A stretch of DNA of 64,000 nt from Streptantibioticus_A sp037034305 (GTDB lineage Bacteria; Actinomycetota; Actinomycetes; Streptomycetales; Streptomycetaceae). Positions 63,816 through 64,000 of the stretch are shown piece by piece. Under the pieces are notes generated by a model that did no database searches, had not been told where the DNA came from, and was given only the letters and a program-made list of their open reading frames with translations. Within the stretch, counting starts at the first letter, position 1, and every line of letters starts with the position of its first letter. The stretch covers positions 248,001 to 312,000 of the forward strand of contig JBAGJY010000002.1 in assembly GCA_037034305.1 (NCBI GenBank). The letters run 5' to 3'. Made by a program: the position numbers and the translations under genes.

Positions 63816-64000
63816 TCAGATGCCGTGTTTCCGAAGGATTTCCTCAATGTCCCCCATTTCGGAGGAAAGTTCGTCGCCTCCGGCGCTCTGGCCCTTCGAC
63901 TTGGCCGCGGGCTTCGACCGGCCCAGCCGCGGTGCGGACCCGGCGGTGACCGCCGGACCGCCCTGCGGCGCCTGGGCGGCCCGGCGCTCGGTACGGGCGA
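63816..64000 (-). CDS. C-terminus of an unidentified protein, cut by window
   Basis: The minus-strand frame is open from base 64000 to the stop at 63816-63818. It encodes a disordered Ala/Gly/Pro/Lys-rich stretch ending in EMGDIEEILRKHGI, a short amphipathic helix. This looks like a genuine C-terminal tail, but the body of the gene lies outside the window and I cannot name the family. Confidence 0.6.
   Translation of the reverse strand, partial: ARTERRAAQAPQGGPAVTAGSAPRLGRSKPAAKSKGQSAGGDELSSEMGDIEEILRKHGI

Overview
This is a high-GC actinobacterial chromosome core, almost certainly Streptomyces or a very close relative. The evidence is the gene content (BldD with its cyclic-di-GMP residues, the sporulation protein SsgB, a PIM-lipid operon, an unfused SecD/SecF pair), the many GTG and TTG starts, the strong GC bias at third codon positions, and several families of GC-rich intergenic repeats typical of Streptomyces. 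I see no prophage, insertion sequence, CRISPR array or rRNA. Nearly every stretch of more than 300 bases is coding.

Layout. 1-9990 (minus): the de novo pyrimidine operon pyrR-pyrB-pyrC-(PH-like membrane protein)-carA-carB-pyrD-pyrF, with a PyrR-binding hairpin just before the pyrR ribosome binding site and a strong hairpin between carB and pyrD. 10111-10677 (plus): bldD with a promoter that overlaps its likely own operator. 10786-12939 (minus): nusB, efp and an M24-type peptidase homologue whose metal ligands are altered. 13367-24208 (minus): a P-loop protein, then a long cluster read as DUF948, DUF6167, alaS, ruvX, mltG, aroE, aroC, aroK, aroB, aroQ, with many 1-4 base overlaps. 24479-26101 (plus): a truncated STAND-type regulator ATPase carrying two in-frame copies of a short dispersed repeat. 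26380-28172: rpsD (minus) and a divergent iron-box/DUF2470 gene, followed by a YciI protein. 28184-32431 (minus): rarA, a VKOR-type thiol oxidoreductase, hisS and a metallo-hydrolase. 32613-34929 (plus): a cyclophilin and a DUF349 protein. 35187-50874 (minus): relA, apt, secF-secD-yajC, ruvB-ruvA-ruvC, the YebC regulator, pdxT-pdxS, a LemA-like protein, and pimA, a PIM acyltransferase and pgsA. 51162-55178 (plus): EF-G2-like GTPase and an unknown membrane protein. 55285-59882 (minus): HIT protein, thrS, and a two-gene unit of an unknown protein plus DUF4365. 60122-64000: an exonuclease, two identical tRNA-Val(CAC) genes around a START-like protein, ssgB, a CGNR zinc-finger protein, a 39-residue membrane protein, and the end of a further gene.

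How the genes work together. Most of the window is housekeeping: UMP synthesis, shikimate/chorismate synthesis, Sec export, Holliday junction processing, tRNA charging, PLP synthesis, the stringent response and phosphatidylinositol mannosides. Developmental control is represented by BldD and SsgB; ssgB is a known member of the BldD regulon and a plausible BldD box lies upstream of it here. The most unusual signals are (a) a 25-base dispersed repeat found inside at least three protein-coding genes, read in the same frame in two of them, (b) an iron box squeezed into a 55-base gap between rpsD and a haem-utilisation-like gene, and (c) the uncharacterised DUF4365 two-gene unit.
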